A DNA stretch of 64,000 bases from Nocardioides sp. Root190. GTDB lineage: Bacteria; Actinomycetota; Actinomycetes; Propionibacteriales; Nocardioidaceae. The stretch is taken from NCBI RefSeq assembly GCF_001428565.1, contig NZ_LMIA01000012.1:148653-212652 (forward strand), in the 5' to 3' direction. A program made the position numbers and the translations under genes. Every line of letters starts with the position of its first letter. Within the stretch, counting starts at the first letter, position 1. Under the pieces are notes generated by a model. That model worked only from the letters and a program-made list of their open reading frames with translations, was not told where the DNA came from and ran no database searches. This document shows positions 41,757-50,299 of this stretch, in pieces.

Positions 41757-43355
41757 TCAGGCGAGCTCGACGAGATCGGCGTAGTCCTGGCTCCACAGGT
41801 CCTCGACGCCGTCCGGGAGGATGAGCACCCGGTCCGGCTCGAGCGCGTGGACGGCACCCTCGTCGTGGGTGACCAGGACGACGGCACCCTCGTAGCGCCG
41901 GATGGCGTTGAGCACCTCTTCACGCGAGGCGGGATCGAGGTTGTTCGTCGGCTCGTCCAGCAGCAGCACGTTGGCGGCCGAGACGACGAGGGAGGCCAAC
42001 GCGAGGCGGGTCTTCTCGCCACCGGACAGGACGCCGGCCGGCTTGTGCACGTCGTCGCCGCCGAAGAGGAACGAGCCGAGCACCGAACGGGTCTCGGTGT
42101 CGGTGAGGCCGGGCGCCGCCGACTCCATGTTCTGCAGGACCGTCCGGTTGACGTCGAGCGTCTCGTGCTCCTGGGCGTAGTAGCCCACCTTGAGCCCGTG
42201 CCCGGGCAGGACCTGACCGGTGTCGGGCTTGTCGACGCCGGCGAGGATCCGCAGCATCGTGGTCTTCCCGGCACCGTTGAGACCGAGGATGACAACGCGT
42301 GAGCCCTTGTCGATGGCCAGGTCGACTGCCGTGAAGATCTCCAGGGCGCCGTAGGACTTCGAGAGGTCCTTGGCCGTGAGCGGCGTCTTGCCGCACGGCG
42401 CGGGTGTCGGGAACTTGATCGCTGCGATCTTGTCCGCCTGGCGCTCGCCCTCGACGCTGCCCAGCAGCTTCTCGGCACGCTTGAGCATCTGCTGGGCCGC
42501 GCTGGCCCCGGAGGCGCGGGCCCGCATCTTGTTGGCCTGGTCGGTGAGCGTCTTGGCCTTGTTCTGCGCGCTCATCATCTCGCGCTTGCGGCGAGCCTCG
42601 TCGGTCTCGCGCTGGACCAGGTAGTTCTTCCAGCCCATGTTGTACGTGTCGATCACGCCGCGATTGGCGTCGAGGTGGAAGACCTTGTTGACGGTCTCCT
42701 CGAGCAGCGCGTTGTCGTGGGAGATCACGATGAACCCACCGCGGTAGGTCTTCATCCAGTCGCGCAACCAGCCGATGGAGTCCGCGTCGAGGTGGTTGGT
42801 CGGCTCGTCGAGGATCAGGACCTCGGCGCTGGAGAAGAGGATGCGCGCGAGCTCGACCCGGCGACGCTGCCCACCGGACAGCGTGCCCAGCGGCTGGTCC
42901 ATCAGGCGGTCGGGGATGCCGAGGCTCTGCGCGATCTGGAGCGCCTCGGTCTCGGCGGCGTAACCACCGCCGGCGTCCAGCTCGTCCTGGGCACGCTGGA
43001 AGCGGCCCATCGCCTTCTCCTGGACGACGGGGTCGTCCGAGCCCATGGCGACCTCGGCCTCACGCATCCGTCGTACGGCGTCGTCGAGACCGCGCGCCGA
43101 GAGGATCCGGTCGCGGACGACGACCTCGGGGTCGCCGACGCGCGGGTCCTGGGGCAGGTAGCCCAGGTCGCCGTTGTTGGTCACCGTGCCGTCGGACGGG
43201 AGGACGTCACCGGCCAGGACCTTGGTCAGGGTGGTCTTCCCGGCGCCGTTGCGGCCGACGAGACCGACCTTGTCGCCGGGGCCGACGCGGAAGCTGACGT
43301 TCTCCATGAGAAGCCTCGCACCGACGCGAACTTCGAGCTGGTGCACAGTGATCAT
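41757..43355 (-). CDS. ABC-F family ATPase (translation factor type)
   Basis: The 532-residue protein has two ATPase domains and no membrane part: Walker A VGRNGAGKTTLT near residue 33, signature TLSGGQRRRVELARIL near 160, Walker B VLILDEPTNHLDADS near 180, then a linker coiled coil, second Walker A LGLNGAGKTTMLR near 350, signature LSGGEKTRLALASL near 432 and Walker B VLLLDEPTNNLDPAS near 455. ABC-F proteins act on the ribosome, as energy-dependent translation factors or antibiotic-resistance proteins; this one is of the housekeeping type by look. Confidence 0.9.
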   Translation of the reverse strand: MITVHQLEVRVGARLLMENVSFRVGPGDKVGLVGRNGAGKTTLTKVLAGDVLPSDGTVTNNGDLGYLPQDPRVGDPEVVVRDRILSARGLDDAVRRMREAEVAMGSDDPVVQEKAMGRFQRAQDELDAGGGYAAETEALQIAQSLGIPDRLMDQPLGTLSGGQRRRVELARILFSSAEVLILDEPTNHLDADSIGWLRDWMKTYRGGFIVISHDNALLEETVNKVFHLDANRGVIDTYNMGWKNYLVQRETDEARRKREMMSAQNKAKTLTDQANKMRARASGASAAQQMLKRAEKLLGSVEGERQADKIAAIKFPTPAPCGKTPLTAKDLSKSYGALEIFTAVDLAIDKGSRVVILGLNGAGKTTMLRILAGVDKPDTGQVLPGHGLKVGYYAQEHETLDVNRTVLQNMESAAPGLTDTETRSVLGSFLFGGDDVHKPAGVLSGGEKTRLALASLVVSAANVLLLDEPTNNLDPASREEVLNAIRRYEGAVVLVTHDEGAVHALEPDRVLILPDGVEDLWSQDYADLVELA

Positions 43356-43412
43356 GACGTGCCTGATTCTCCCACGTGAGGTCGAGGTCCCCTAAACCGC
43401 GACGCTGTGTCC

Positions 43413-43418
43413 TACGCT
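43413..43418 (+). promoter_or_regulatory. -10 element of the metallopeptidase gene (leaderless)
   Basis: TACGCT ends 6 bases before the GTG at 43425. Confidence 0.55.
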
Positions 43419-43424
43419 GCTGAC

Positions 43425-44375
43425 GTGGTTCGATTCAATCCGAAGGCCCGCCTCGACACGTCCCGCGTCAACGACGGCGGGAGCGGCGGCCGAGGCCGGG
43501 GCGGCGGCAGTGTCGGCGGCGGAGGCATGCGCTTCCCGATTCCGACCGGACGGGGCGGGATCGGCGGCATCATCCTGCTGGTCGTCGTGTTCGTCGTCGG
43601 GCGGATGCTGGGCATCGACTTCGGTGTCGGTGGCGGAGCCTCCCCCGTTTACTCCCCCACCCGCCTCAGCGACGCCGACGACTCCGGTCGCTACGACGAC
43701 TGCAAGACCGGTGCCGACGCCAACGAGTCCCAGGACTGCCTGCGCGTCGCGGTCGAGAACTCGTTGACCGACTTCTGGTCCGACCAGGGCATCCGCAACT
43801 GGGAGCCGATCTCGGCGCTGACCACCTTCACCGGCGGCGTCTCCACCGGGTGCGGCAGTGCGACGACCGACGTGGGTCCGTTCTACTGCCCGGCCGACTT
43901 CGGCATCTACGAGGACACCACCTTCTTCGACGAGGTCTTCGAGCGGCAGCTGGGCGGTCCCGACGGCGGCTTCGTCGAGGCCTACGTCATCGCCCACGAG
44001 TACGGCCACCACATCTCGAACCTGCTCGGCTTCATGGACAAGGTCACCAACCAGAAGACCGGCCCGCAGAGCCTGTCGACCCGCCTCGAGCTCCAGGCCG
44101 ACTGCTACGCCGGCCTGTGGGCGCAGCACGCCACCGAGACCGAGGACGCCAGCGGCGAGGTCCTGGTCGAGGAGCTGACCGACAAGGACATCCAGCTCGC
44201 CCTCGAGGCGGCGGCCGCCGTCGGGGACGACCACATCCAGGAGAAGACCCAGGGGCAGACCAATCCCGAGACCTGGAACCACGGATCGTCCGAGCAGCGG
44301 ATGAACTGGTTCCGCGAGGGCTTCGAGGGCGGGACCGTCGAGTCCTGCGACACCTTCTCCGCGCGGACGGTCTGA
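43425..44375 (+). CDS. YpfJ-family neutral zinc metallopeptidase
   Basis: The 316-residue protein has an N-terminal FNPKARLDTSRV, a Gly-rich linker, one membrane segment (GGIGGIILLVVVFVVGRMLG near 45-65), and a metallopeptidase domain with AYVIAHEYGHHISNL near 190 (HExxH), then RLELQADCYAGLWA near 222 with the third ligand, and C-terminal GSSEQRMNWFREGF. The catalytic domain faces outside the cell. The function of the YpfJ family is not known. Confidence 0.9.
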   Translation: MVRFNPKARLDTSRVNDGGSGGRGRGGGSVGGGGMRFPIPTGRGGIGGIILLVVVFVVGRMLGIDFGVGGGASPVYSPTRLSDADDSGRYDDCKTGADANESQDCLRVAVENSLTDFWSDQGIRNWEPISALTTFTGGVSTGCGSATTDVGPFYCPADFGIYEDTTFFDEVFERQLGGPDGGFVEAYVIAHEYGHHISNLLGFMDKVTNQKTGPQSLSTRLELQADCYAGLWAQHATETEDASGEVLVEELTDKDIQLALEAAAAVGDDHIQEKTQGQTNPETWNHGSSEQRMNWFREGFEGGTVESCDTFSARTV

Positions 44376-44390
44376 CCCCACCAGCCCGGT

Positions 44391-45296
44391 CTACAGCGCG
44401 AGCAGTGCTTCCATGTGGTCGAACTGACGCTGCAACGTGCGCAGGTGCGGCGCCACCGCGGGGTGGCGGTACTTCGCGGCGAGCGCGCCCTCGCCCGCCG
44501 CCACCCGGTTCAGTGCCCACTCGGCCCGGCTCAGCGCGGTGAAGACGGCCACGATCCGGGCGCCGAGGACGACGGACTCCCGGTCGGCCAGGCCGGCAGG
44601 CAACCCGAGCAGGTAGGCGTCGAGCAGTGGCTCGAAGTCCTCGCGCGAGGACAGCGACAGATAGCCCAGGTCGCCGCCGACCGGGCCCCAGCCGAGGGTC
44701 CCCCAGTCGATGGCGAGTGCCTCGTCCGCGTCGCGGCCCGGCAGGTTGAGCGCGGTCGGGTCACCGTGCTGTGGCACCTGGGGCAGGCCGTCGAGCATCA
44801 TCAGCATGACCTCGCGCCGTGTCCAGAGGTGCTCGGCGACGTCGGCGACGGTCGTGCGGGCCAGCGTGGTCCAGCCGCCCTTGCGGGCCACCCGCGCCAG
44901 CCGGTCACGCATCAGGTCCGAGGCGAGGAAGGTGGGATGTCCGATGGCGGCGCCGGCGAACCTGCCGATCGACACCGCCAGGAACAGCCCGCTCGCCGCA
45001 GCGTCCTCCACCCAGTCCCGCACGATCGTGACGCCGTCCGGGTCCTCCTCGACGGAGGCTCCCGCGGCACGCAGCCCGGGCGTCGCGGCGACCAGCCCGG
45101 TCTCGAGGACGTCGGCCTCACGGCGCCAGTAGGCGACATGGGCCCGCTCGGACAGGATGCCCGGGTCCCCCGGCTGCGGGGCGCCGAGCCGTTTGACCAC
45201 CACCGGACGCCCGCCCAGCGCGGTGCGCCAGACCCCGACGGTGGACGTGCCGGATCCACCCGGGAGTGCCACCCACTCGGGCTCCGGCTGCCACAT
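44391..45296 (-). CDS. APH-family phosphotransferase
   Basis: The 301-residue kinase-like protein has VVVKRLG near residue 31, the catalytic loop QHGDPTALNLPGRD near 180 and IDWGTLGWGPVGGDLG near 200 (metal-binding Asp). It belongs to the aminoglycoside/choline phosphotransferase fold, whose small-molecule substrate cannot be named. The ATG at 45296 has TAGTTT 7 bases upstream; the longer open frame upstream is antisense shadow of the GNAT gene. Confidence 0.8.
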   Translation of the reverse strand: MWQPEPEWVALPGGSGTSTVGVWRTALGGRPVVVKRLGAPQPGDPGILSERAHVAYWRREADVLETGLVAATPGLRAAGASVEEDPDGVTIVRDWVEDAAASGLFLAVSIGRFAGAAIGHPTFLASDLMRDRLARVARKGGWTTLARTTVADVAEHLWTRREVMLMMLDGLPQVPQHGDPTALNLPGRDADEALAIDWGTLGWGPVGGDLGYLSLSSREDFEPLLDAYLLGLPAGLADRESVVLGARIVAVFTALSRAEWALNRVAAGEGALAAKYRHPAVAPHLRTLQRQFDHMEALLAL

Positions 45297-45303
45297 GGGG
45301 CTG

Positions 45304-45309
45304 AAACTA
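45304..45309 (-). promoter_or_regulatory. -10 element of the APH-family gene (leaderless)
   Basis: TAGTTT ends 7 bases before the ATG at 45296. Confidence 0.45.
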
Positions 45310-45361
45310 GCCGACGAGGAGCCGGTTCCCCGGGACATCGGCTCCCGGGAGAGGATGGATC

Positions 45362-45817
45362 GTGGAGATCTCGACCGACGACCCCGGCCGCCGCGACGTG
45401 CTCGCGCTGCTGGAGCAGCACCTCGCTGACATGTACGCGACCTCACCTGCGGAGAGCGTGCACGCCCTGGATCCGGCAGCGTTGGCCGGTCCCGACATCT
45501 CGTTCTGGACAGCGCGGGAGGACGGCCGGCTGCTCGGCTGTGCGGCGCTGAAGCAGCTCGCGCCCGAGCACGCTGAGCTGAAGTCGATGCGGACCACACC
45601 CCTCGCCCGCCGCCGGGGCGTCGCCGGGCGGCTGCTCGACCACGTCCTGGCCGAGTCCCGCTCCCGAGGCCACCGGCGGATCAGCCTCGAGACGGGCACC
45701 GAGGACTACTTCGCGCCCGCCCGGAACCTGTATCTCACCCGGGGCTTCGCTGAGTGCGGCCCGTTCGCGGACTACGTCCTCGATCCTCACAGCATGTTCC
45801 TGACCCTGGAGCTCTGA
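45362..45817 (+). CDS. GNAT-family N-acetyltransferase
   Basis: The 151-residue acetyltransferase has GRLLGCAALKQLAPEHAELKSM (span about residues 54-75) and the acetyl-CoA loop RRRGVAGRLLDHVLAES near 82, then GHRRISLETG and NLYLTRGFAECGPFADY. This matches the small YafP/PanZ-like GNAT group. The acceptor is unknown. GTG start at 45362. Confidence 0.87.
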   Translation: MEISTDDPGRRDVLALLEQHLADMYATSPAESVHALDPAALAGPDISFWTAREDGRLLGCAALKQLAPEHAELKSMRTTPLARRRGVAGRLLDHVLAESRSRGHRRISLETGTEDYFAPARNLYLTRGFAECGPFADYVLDPHSMFLTLEL

Positions 45818-45831
45818 GGTCAGGTCCGTCG

Positions 45832-46443
45832 TCAGGACGGCGCGTTCTCGACCTCGACGTGCAGCGACTGGGCGTCGGCGATGACCTTCTCGAGAACCGC
45901 CCGCCGCGGGTCCGGGACCGCGTGCCACGCCCCGACGACCTCGAGTCGAGCGAGCCGGGCGTCCTCGAGGACCTCGGCCACCGCGGTGCGATCTCCTCCG
46001 GCCACCACGACGTCGAGCCCGGCGAGGATCCGCGCCGCGTGGTCGGCTGCTGCCTCGAAGGCATCGCGGGCCTGGTTGGCGCGGCGTCGGGCGAACCGCT
46101 GCTGGGACTGGCCGCCGGCCTTCGTGCGCCCCTGGACATGGCGTTGCCCGACCTTCGACTCGACGAGCTGCGTGCCCTCGAGCCGTCCGACGGCGAAACC
46201 GCCCTTGCGCACGAGCAGGACGCCCCAGCGTTGCGGTGGCCTCGCCTCGCCCACGAGGGCGACGGCCTCCGCAGCACCGTCGTAGGAGGAGGAGAAGGGG
46301 AGCCGGGCCGCGAACCAGGAGCCGTCGGCTGCCGTGCCCCGCAGGGCGCCGCCGTCGGTCACCAGCGCCGTGGCGCCGTGCGAGGACTGGAAGTTCTCGC
46401 ACCATCGAGGCCAGCGCTGGACGGGAACGAAGACCTCGGGCAC
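45832..46443 (-). CDS. acVLRF1-family peptidyl-tRNA hydrolase (actinobacterial Vms1-like release factor)
   Basis: The 203-residue protein matches the VLRF1/Vms1 release-factor-like domain: WGVLLVRKGGFAVGRLEG near residue 72, then HVQGRTKAGGQSQQRFARRR near 101-120, which holds a GGQ loop like eukaryotic eRF1 but in the Vms1 form. Relatives cleave peptidyl-tRNA on stalled large ribosomal subunits during ribosome quality control. The GTG at 46443 has TAGGTT at -12 to -7. It converges on the GNAT gene. Confidence 0.85.
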   Translation of the reverse strand: MPEVFVPVQRWPRWCENFQSSHGATALVTDGGALRGTAADGSWFAARLPFSSSYDGAAEAVALVGEARPPQRWGVLLVRKGGFAVGRLEGTQLVESKVGQRHVQGRTKAGGQSQQRFARRRANQARDAFEAAADHAARILAGLDVVVAGGDRTAVAEVLEDARLARLEVVGAWHAVPDPRRAVLEKVIADAQSLHVEVENAPS

Positions 46444-46449
46444 GGGACG

Positions 46450-46455
46450 AACCTA
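46450..46455 (-). promoter_or_regulatory. -10 element of the acVLRF1 gene (leaderless)
   Basis: TAGGTT ends 6 bases before the GTG at 46443. Confidence 0.55.
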
Positions 46456-46461
46456 CCGATG

Positions 46462-46473
46462 AGAACGTGTTCT
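46462..46473. promoter_or_regulatory. KstR-like palindrome between divergent promoters
   Basis: AGAAC-GT-GTTCT, identical to the core at 12779-12790, lies between the -10 elements of the acVLRF1 and SRPBCC genes and touches the latter. On the minus strand it reads TAGAACACGTTCTC, 13 of 14 to the usual TAGAACNNGTTCTA. Confidence 0.45.
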
Positions 46474-46478
46474 AGTCT
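46473..46478 (+). promoter_or_regulatory. -10 element of the SRPBCC gene (leaderless)
   Basis: TAGTCT ends 6 bases before the ATG at 46485. Confidence 0.55.
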
Positions 46479-46484
46479 TGCCGC

Positions 46485-46994
46485 ATGCCCGCCCTGCACC
46501 CGTGCGACCACGTCGGCCTCGACTTCATCGACTCCGCCGCGAACCGGTTCTCCAACAGCGTGGACCTCGCGATCACCCCGGAACAGCTCTTCGAGGTGCT
46601 CGCCGACGCGGACTCGTGGCCGCGCTGGGCGAAGGTGATCACCGACGTCGAGTGGACCACCGCGCCGCCCAGGGGCATCGGCACGATGCGCACGGTCACC
46701 ATGCGCGGCGGACTCGTGGGCGCCGAGGAGTTCATCGCCTGGGACGAGCACACGATGCTCGCCTTCCGCTTCAACGAGGCGTCCGAGAAGCGGATCCGGG
46801 CGTTCGCCGAGAGGTACGACGTCGTCGCGACCCCCGAGGGCTGTCGACTCACCTGGACGCTGGCCCTCGAGGTGAGCGGTGTCGCCCGCTTCACACTCGC
46901 GCCGAGCAAGCCCCTGTTGAACGCGGGCTTCCGCAAGTTCCTCAGGAACCTGAGGCGCTACACCGACGAGCGGTACGCGTCAGCTACACGTTGA
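46485..46994 (+). CDS. SRPBCC (START-like) lipid/polyketide-binding protein
   Basis: The 169-residue protein has the SRPBCC helix-grip pattern: FSNSVDLAITPEQLFEVLADADSWPRWAKVI in the span about residues 22-52, then RTVTMRGGLVGAEEFIAWDEHTMLAFRF, and a final amphipathic helix. It should bind a hydrophobic ligand. Its last 11 bases overlap the end of convergent sufT. A KstR-like operator sits in its promoter. Confidence 0.82.
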   Translation: MPALHPCDHVGLDFIDSAANRFSNSVDLAITPEQLFEVLADADSWPRWAKVITDVEWTTAPPRGIGTMRTVTMRGGLVGAEEFIAWDEHTMLAFRFNEASEKRIRAFAERYDVVATPEGCRLTWTLALEVSGVARFTLAPSKPLLNAGFRKFLRNLRRYTDERYASATR

Positions 46995-47418
46995 AGCCGA
47001 GGGCGCGGAGCTGCTCGCGGCCGTCGGGAGAGATCTTGTCGGGGCCCCACGGCGGCATCCAGACCCAGTTGATCGCGACGTCGTTGACCAGGCCCTCGAG
47101 AGCGGCGTTGGTCTGGTCGGTGATCACGTCGGTCAGCGGACAGGCCGCCGAGGTCAGCGTCATGTCGAGCACGAGGTTGGATCCCTCGTCGACGTGCATG
47201 CCGTAGACGAGGCCGAGGTCGACGACGTTGATCCCGAGCTCGGGGTCGACGACGTCCTTCATCGCCTCCTCGACGTCGACCAGCGCGACGCCGGTCGAGG
47301 CGTTCGTGCTGTTCGCGAGGAGATTCGCCTCCGGCACGTCGGGAAGGTCGCTGTGGTCCTGGTGACCGTGGCCGTGACCATGTCCGTGGTCGCCGTGGTC
47401 GTGGTTGTGCTCGCTCAT
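46984..47418 (-). CDS. sufT: SufT/DUF59 metal-sulfur cluster assembly factor
   Basis: The 144-residue protein has a His/Asp/Gly-rich head (about 1-25, alternating H-G and H-D) and a DUF59 domain: VVDPELGINVVDLGLVYG near 55, LDMTLTSAACPLTDVI near 88 with the conserved Cys, and WVWMPPWGPDKIS near 122. It helps mature Fe-S proteins; the His-rich head may bind metal. It is the last gene of the suf operon and overlaps sufU by 4 bases. Confidence 0.9.
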   Translation of the reverse strand: MSEHNHDHGDHGHGHGHGHQDHSDLPDVPEANLLANSTNASTGVALVDVEEAMKDVVDPELGINVVDLGLVYGMHVDEGSNLVLDMTLTSAACPLTDVITDQTNAALEGLVNDVAINWVWMPPWGPDKISPDGREQLRALGFNV

Positions 47419-47900
47419 GACTTGTCTTCTCCTCCTGCGACGACCTGGGTCGTCGCGTCCTTCCACGCCATCCACGACAGCAGTGCGCACTTCACGCGCG
47501 CGGGGAACTTCGCCACTCCGGCGAAGGCGATGCCGTCCTCCAGGACGTCCTCGTCCGGCTCCACGTTGCCCTTGCCCTGCATGAGGGTCAGGAACTCCTG
47601 GTGGATCGCCAGCGCCTCGTCGACGGTCTTGCCGATCACGAGGTCGTAGAGCACGGAGGCAGATGCCTGGGAGATCGAGCAGCCGAGCGAGTCGTACGAG
47701 ACGTCCTCGACGACGCCGTCCTTGAGGTGGACCCGGAGGGTCACCTCGTCACCACAGGTCGGGTTCACGTGGTGCACCTCGGCCGACTCGCCGGTCGCGC
47801 TGTCGCGAAGACCCTTGCCGTGCGGGTTCTTGTAGTGGTCGAGGATGATCTCCTGGTAGAGAGCATCCAGCCCGTTCCGGTCAGTTCCGTGTGCCGTCAT
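47415..47900 (-). CDS. sufU: SufU, sulfur-transfer/scaffold protein
   Basis: The 161-residue protein has LYQEIILDHYKNPHGKG near residue 14, NPTCGDEVTL near 45, DSLGCSISQASAS near 70 and RVKCALLSWMAWKDA near 136. These are the three zinc/sulfur-binding Cys of SufU plus the TCGD Asp. SufU accepts sulfur from SufS. It starts 4 bases after the sufS stop. Confidence 0.94.
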   Translation of the reverse strand: MTAHGTDRNGLDALYQEIILDHYKNPHGKGLRDSATGESAEVHHVNPTCGDEVTLRVHLKDGVVEDVSYDSLGCSISQASASVLYDLVIGKTVDEALAIHQEFLTLMQGKGNVEPDEDVLEDGIAFAGVAKFPARVKCALLSWMAWKDATTQVVAGGEDKS

Positions 47901-47904
47901 CAGG

Positions 47905-49209
47905 TCAGTCCAACTTGAAGTAGCTGCGGGTGTATTCCAGGGCCTCGACGAGCGCGTCGATCTCGCGCGGCTCCGTGTAGAGGTACGACGACATGCGCGT
48001 CGAGCTCTGTACGCCGAACCTGGCATGGGCCGGCTTGGCGCAGTGGTGGCCGGCGCGCACGGCGACGCCGCGGCTGTCGAGCACCTGGGCGATGTCGTGC
48101 GGGTGCACGCCGTCGAGCTCGAAGGCGATCGCGCCACCGCGCAGGGCGGCGTCCAGCGGTCCGAGCACGGTCAGGCCCTTGATGCCCTGCAGACCCTCGA
48201 GGGCGTAGGCGGTGATGGCCTGCTCGTGGGCGTGGATCGCACCGAGTCCGATGTGACCGAGGTAGTCCACCGCGGCACCGAGGCCGATGGCCTCGACGAT
48301 CGGCGGGGTCCCGGCCTCGAACTTGTGCGGGATGCCGGCGTAGGTCGAGACGTCCATCCGGACGGTCTCGATCATCTCGCCGCCACCGAGGAACGGCGGC
48401 AGCTGGTCGAGCACGGCACGCGAGCCCCACAGGACGCCGATCCCCGTAGGTCCGACGACCTTGTGACCGGTGAAGGCGACCAGGTCGGGCCGCTCGTCGA
48501 GAGGCATCGCGGCCAGGTCGATCGGCAGCTGCGGCGCGGCCTGCGAGGCGTCCACCACGACGATCGCGCCGACGGCGTGCGCCTTGCGGGTGATCTCGGC
48601 GATCGGGTTGATCGTGCCGAGCATGTTGGACACCCAGGTCAGGGACACGACCTTCGTGCGCTCGGTGATGAGCTGCTCGATGTTCGAGAGGTCGAGCTGA
48701 CCGTCGTCGGTCAGGCCGAACCACCGCAGCGTCGCGCCGGTGCGCTGCGTGAGCAGCTGCCACGGGACGATGTTGGAGTGGTGCTCCATCTCGGTGATGA
48801 CCACCTCGTCGCCAGCGCCGATCTGTCGCTCCCCCGCCCAGACCAGCGTGTTGGCGACCAGGTTGAGCGCCTCCGAGGCGTTCTTGGTGAAGATCACCTC
48901 GTCGCGCTCGGGCGCGCCGATGAAGGCGGCGACCTTGTCACGGGCGGCCTCGAAGGCCTCCGTGGACTCGGCACCGAGCTGGTGCATCGCCCGTGCGATG
49001 TTCGCGTTGTGCCGCTCGAGGTGGTCGACCATCGTGTCGATCACCACCTGCGGCTTCTGCGAGGTGTTCGCGCTGTCGAGGTAGACCAGCGGCATCCCGC
49101 CCGCGAGCGTGCGCTCGAGGATCGGGAAGTCCTTGCGGATGACCTCGAGCTCGGGCAGCAGGCCGCTCAACCCGCTGGTCGACCCGATGGCCGGGCCGGG
49201 CGAGACCAT
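47905..49209 (-). CDS. sufS: Cysteine desulfurase SufS
   Basis: This 434-residue PLP enzyme removes sulfur from cysteine. It has YLDSANTSQKPQ near residue 43, ITEMEHHSNIVPW near 140, the PLP-lysine FTGHKVVGPTGIGVLWG near 245 and the active-site Cys in VRAGHHCAKPAH near 380. The N terminus is about 25 residues longer than usual. It shares one base with the sufC stop (TGATG). Confidence 0.95.
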   Translation of the reverse strand: MVSPGPAIGSTSGLSGLLPELEVIRKDFPILERTLAGGMPLVYLDSANTSQKPQVVIDTMVDHLERHNANIARAMHQLGAESTEAFEAARDKVAAFIGAPERDEVIFTKNASEALNLVANTLVWAGERQIGAGDEVVITEMEHHSNIVPWQLLTQRTGATLRWFGLTDDGQLDLSNIEQLITERTKVVSLTWVSNMLGTINPIAEITRKAHAVGAIVVVDASQAAPQLPIDLAAMPLDERPDLVAFTGHKVVGPTGIGVLWGSRAVLDQLPPFLGGGEMIETVRMDVSTYAGIPHKFEAGTPPIVEAIGLGAAVDYLGHIGLGAIHAHEQAITAYALEGLQGIKGLTVLGPLDAALRGGAIAFELDGVHPHDIAQVLDSRGVAVRAGHHCAKPAHARFGVQSSTRMSSYLYTEPREIDALVEALEYTRSYFKLD

Positions 49210-49967
49210 CAGACCGCCGCCTCGAGGAAGCGCTCGTAGCCGTTGGCCTCCAGCTCCTCGGCCAGCTCGGGACCGCCGGACTCGGCGACCCGGCCCGCGA
49301 CGAACACGTGCACGTGGTCGGGCTTGATGTAGCGCAGGATCCGCGTGTAGTGCGTGATCAGCAGGACACCCTTGCCGTCGCGCTCGCGGAACCGGTTCAC
49401 GCCCTCGGAGACGACCTTGAGCGCGTCGATGTCGAGGCCGGAGTCGGTCTCGTCCAGGATCGCGACCTTGGGGTCGAGCAGGTCCAGCTGGGCGATCTCG
49501 TGGCGCTTCTTCTCGCCGCCGGAGAAGCCCTCGTTGACCGAGCGCTGACCGAAGGTCGGGTCGAGGTTCATCCGCTCGAGCGTGGCGTTGACGTCCTTGA
49601 CCCAGGTGCGCAGCTTGGGCGCCTCTCCGTCGATGGCCGTCTTGGCGGTGCGCAGGAAGTTCGACACGGACACGCCGGGGACCTCGACGGGGTACTGCAT
49701 CGCGAGGAAGAGTCCGGCGCGGGCGCGCTCGTCGACCGACATCGCCAGGACGTCGTCGCCGTCGAGGGTGACCGTTCCGCCGGTGATCTCGTAGCGCGGG
49801 TGGCCGGCGATCGAGTAGGCCAGGGTCGACTTGCCCGAACCGTTGGGTCCCATGATCGCGTGGGTCTCGCCGTCGTTGATCGTCAGCGTGACGCCCTTGA
49901 GGATCTCCTTGGGACCGTCATCGGTCTGAACCTGGACCTGCAGGTCCTTGATCTCCAGGGTGCTCAT
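49209..49967 (-). CDS. sufC: SUF system ATPase SufC
   Basis: The 252-residue soluble ABC ATPase powers the SufBC2D scaffold. It has Walker A MGPNGSGKSTLAYS near residue 38, the SufC-type YPVEVPGVSVSNFL near 92, the signature FSGGEKKRHEIAQL near 150 and Walker B VAILDETDSGLDID near 170. The ATG at 49967 overlaps the Rieske-protein stop by 4 bases. Confidence 0.95.
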   Translation of the reverse strand: MSTLEIKDLQVQVQTDDGPKEILKGVTLTINDGETHAIMGPNGSGKSTLAYSIAGHPRYEITGGTVTLDGDDVLAMSVDERARAGLFLAMQYPVEVPGVSVSNFLRTAKTAIDGEAPKLRTWVKDVNATLERMNLDPTFGQRSVNEGFSGGEKKRHEIAQLDLLDPKVAILDETDSGLDIDALKVVSEGVNRFRERDGKGVLLITHYTRILRYIKPDHVHVFVAGRVAESGGPELAEELEANGYERFLEAAV

Positions 49968-50299
49968 GTTGGGGTGACTCCGTTCAGAGTGGTCTCCACG
50001 TCGACGTACACGTCGTCTCCGCGGACTTCGACAGGGAAGGTGGCAACCGGCTCGGTCGCCGGGAAGGTGGTGGGCTTGCCGGTGCGCAGGTCGAAGGTCG
50101 ACCCGTGCAGCCAGCACTCGATGGTGCAGTTCGCGACCTCGCCCTCGCTGAGCGAGACTGCGGCGTGCGAGCAGAGGTCCTGCAGGGCGAAGACCTCCTC
50201 GCCGTCACGGGCGATCGCGACGTCGTACCGGTCGATCGTGACCGCAAGGGCCTCGTCGGTGGGTACGTCGGCGAGCGCGCACGCGCGTTCGAAGGTCAT
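49964..50299 (-). CDS. Rieske [2Fe-2S] ferredoxin-like protein in the suf operon
   Basis: The 111-residue protein has the two Rieske motifs CSHAAVSL near residue 44 and CWLHGSTFDL near 63 (CxH and CxxH ligands), the size of NirD-type or oxygenase ferredoxins. It lies between sufD and sufC with 4-base overlaps on both sides, so it is translated with the scaffold. It may give electrons to assembly or be a first client; its role in SUF is not established here. Confidence 0.92.
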   Translation of the reverse strand: MTFERACALADVPTDEALAVTIDRYDVAIARDGEEVFALQDLCSHAAVSLSEGEVANCTIECWLHGSTFDLRTGKPTTFPATEPVATFPVEVRGDDVYVDVETTLNGVTPT

